NCBI GenBank assembly: GCA_947177845.1 | Contig: CAMWVZ010000059.1 | Span: 1 to 6,332 of the forward strand | Origin: an uncultured Bacteroidales bacterium | Lineage (GTDB): Bacteria; Bacteroidota; Bacteroidia; Bacteroidales; P3 | Reading direction: 5' to 3' | Length of the DNA stretch: 6,332 bases | In this document: one piece after another, positions 6,251 through 6,332 of the stretch | Position numbering within the stretch: the first letter of the stretch is position 1 | How the letters are laid out: every line of letters starts with the position of its first letter | The notes under the pieces: model-generated | What the model was told of the DNA's origin: nothing | Databases searched by the model: none | Seen by the model: only the letters and a program-made list of their open reading frames with translations | Translations under genes and position numbers: made by a program

Positions 6251-6271
6251 CTTTGCATACTTCGCGCAAAG
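6251..6271 (-). promoter_or_regulatory. Small hairpin in the rplM leader
   Basis: On the minus strand CTTTGC (6271-6266) can pair with GCAAAG (6256-6251) around a nine-base loop. It lies just downstream of the likely -7 box and about 28 bases before the rplM ATG, so it would be near the 5' end of the mRNA. It could contribute to L13 feedback control or mRNA stability; with only six pairs it may also be chance. Confidence 0.3.
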
Positions 6272-6282
6272 GGAGCGCAAAG
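6264..6282. repeat. Direct repeat of GCGCAAAG overlapping the rplM promoter
   Basis: The plus strand carries GCGCAAAG twice, at 6264-6271 and 6275-6282, one helical turn apart (11 bases). The second copy overlaps the -7 box of the rplM promoter and the first lies at the likely transcription start. This spacing is what a protein binding one face of DNA would use, but eight-base repeats can also arise by chance. Confidence 0.4.
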
Positions 6283-6309
6283 ATATAACAAGTTTTATTT
6301 ATGAACAAC
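6278..6309 (-). promoter_or_regulatory. Promoter of the rplM-rpsI operon
   Basis: On the minus strand TATCTTTG (6285-6278) is a full match to the Bacteroidota -7 box TAnnTTTG. GTTG (6309-6306) fits the -33 box (TTTG) with a 20-base spacer, within the usual range. Transcription would start near 6270, giving a leader of about 45 bases. The region upstream (6310-6332) is A+T-rich. The -33 bases sit in a small palindrome (CAAC, four bases, GTTG, at 6306-6317) of doubtful meaning. Confidence 0.65.
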
Positions 6310-6332
6310 TCTTGTTGAAAATTTTTATCCAA

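Noticed and set aside
6224..6280. Upstream ATG giving rplM 19 more residues
   Set aside because: That ATG lies inside the promoter -7 region, so it would not be in the mRNA, and the extra residues are foreign to L13.
1..6332. Search for CRISPR arrays, insertion sequences, tRNA or rRNA genes, phage or defence genes
   Set aside because: No spaced direct repeats, transposase motifs, terminal inverted repeats or structural RNA signatures were seen; the whole window is accounted for by housekeeping genes and short gaps.

Overview
The window looks like chromosomal housekeeping DNA from a member of the Bacteroidota, most likely order Bacteroidales. Four things point there. The gene order is rplM-rpsI-rpsB-tsf. 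S2 and EF-Ts carry long lineage-type extensions. None of the seven genes has a clear Shine-Dalgarno sequence. Two promoter candidates match the Bacteroidota consensus TAnnTTTG. Base composition by eye is near or slightly above half G+C, so I cannot name a genus.

All seven genes lie on the minus strand and read from right to left. Region 1 (about 6309 down to 5301) is a ribosomal protein operon. It has a promoter with a good -7 box (6278-6309), a short leader with a small hairpin, rplM (L13), a 9-base gap, rpsI (S9), and a strong structured intrinsic terminator (5301-5360). Region 2 (5300 to 3203) starts with a repeat-rich leader that can form two adjacent hairpins, then rpsB (S2), an 18-base gap, tsf (EF-Ts), a short palindrome and a two-way terminator (3203-3240). 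Region 3 (3202 to 1881) is trxA (thioredoxin) followed after 16 bases by a DUF58/von Willebrand A-like protein, probably on one transcript. Region 4 (1880 to 1) is a lipoprotein gene with its own -7 box, encoding a predicted envelope protein with an OmpA-like segment and TPR-like helices. Its stop codon is the first three bases of the window.

Regions 1 and 2 supply translation: three ribosomal proteins and the nucleotide exchange factor for EF-Tu. Both have folded leaders where autogenous control by L13 or S2 could act, as is known in E. coli, but that is inference here. Regions 3 and 4 concern thiol redox balance, a MIDAS-type adaptor protein and the cell envelope.

I found no mobile element, CRISPR array, tRNA, rRNA or defence system. 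The most interesting signals are small: the RNA-level structures around rpsI, rpsB and rplM, the altered OmpA-like motif in the lipoprotein, and the unusual tail of S2. No large undescribed system is visible.
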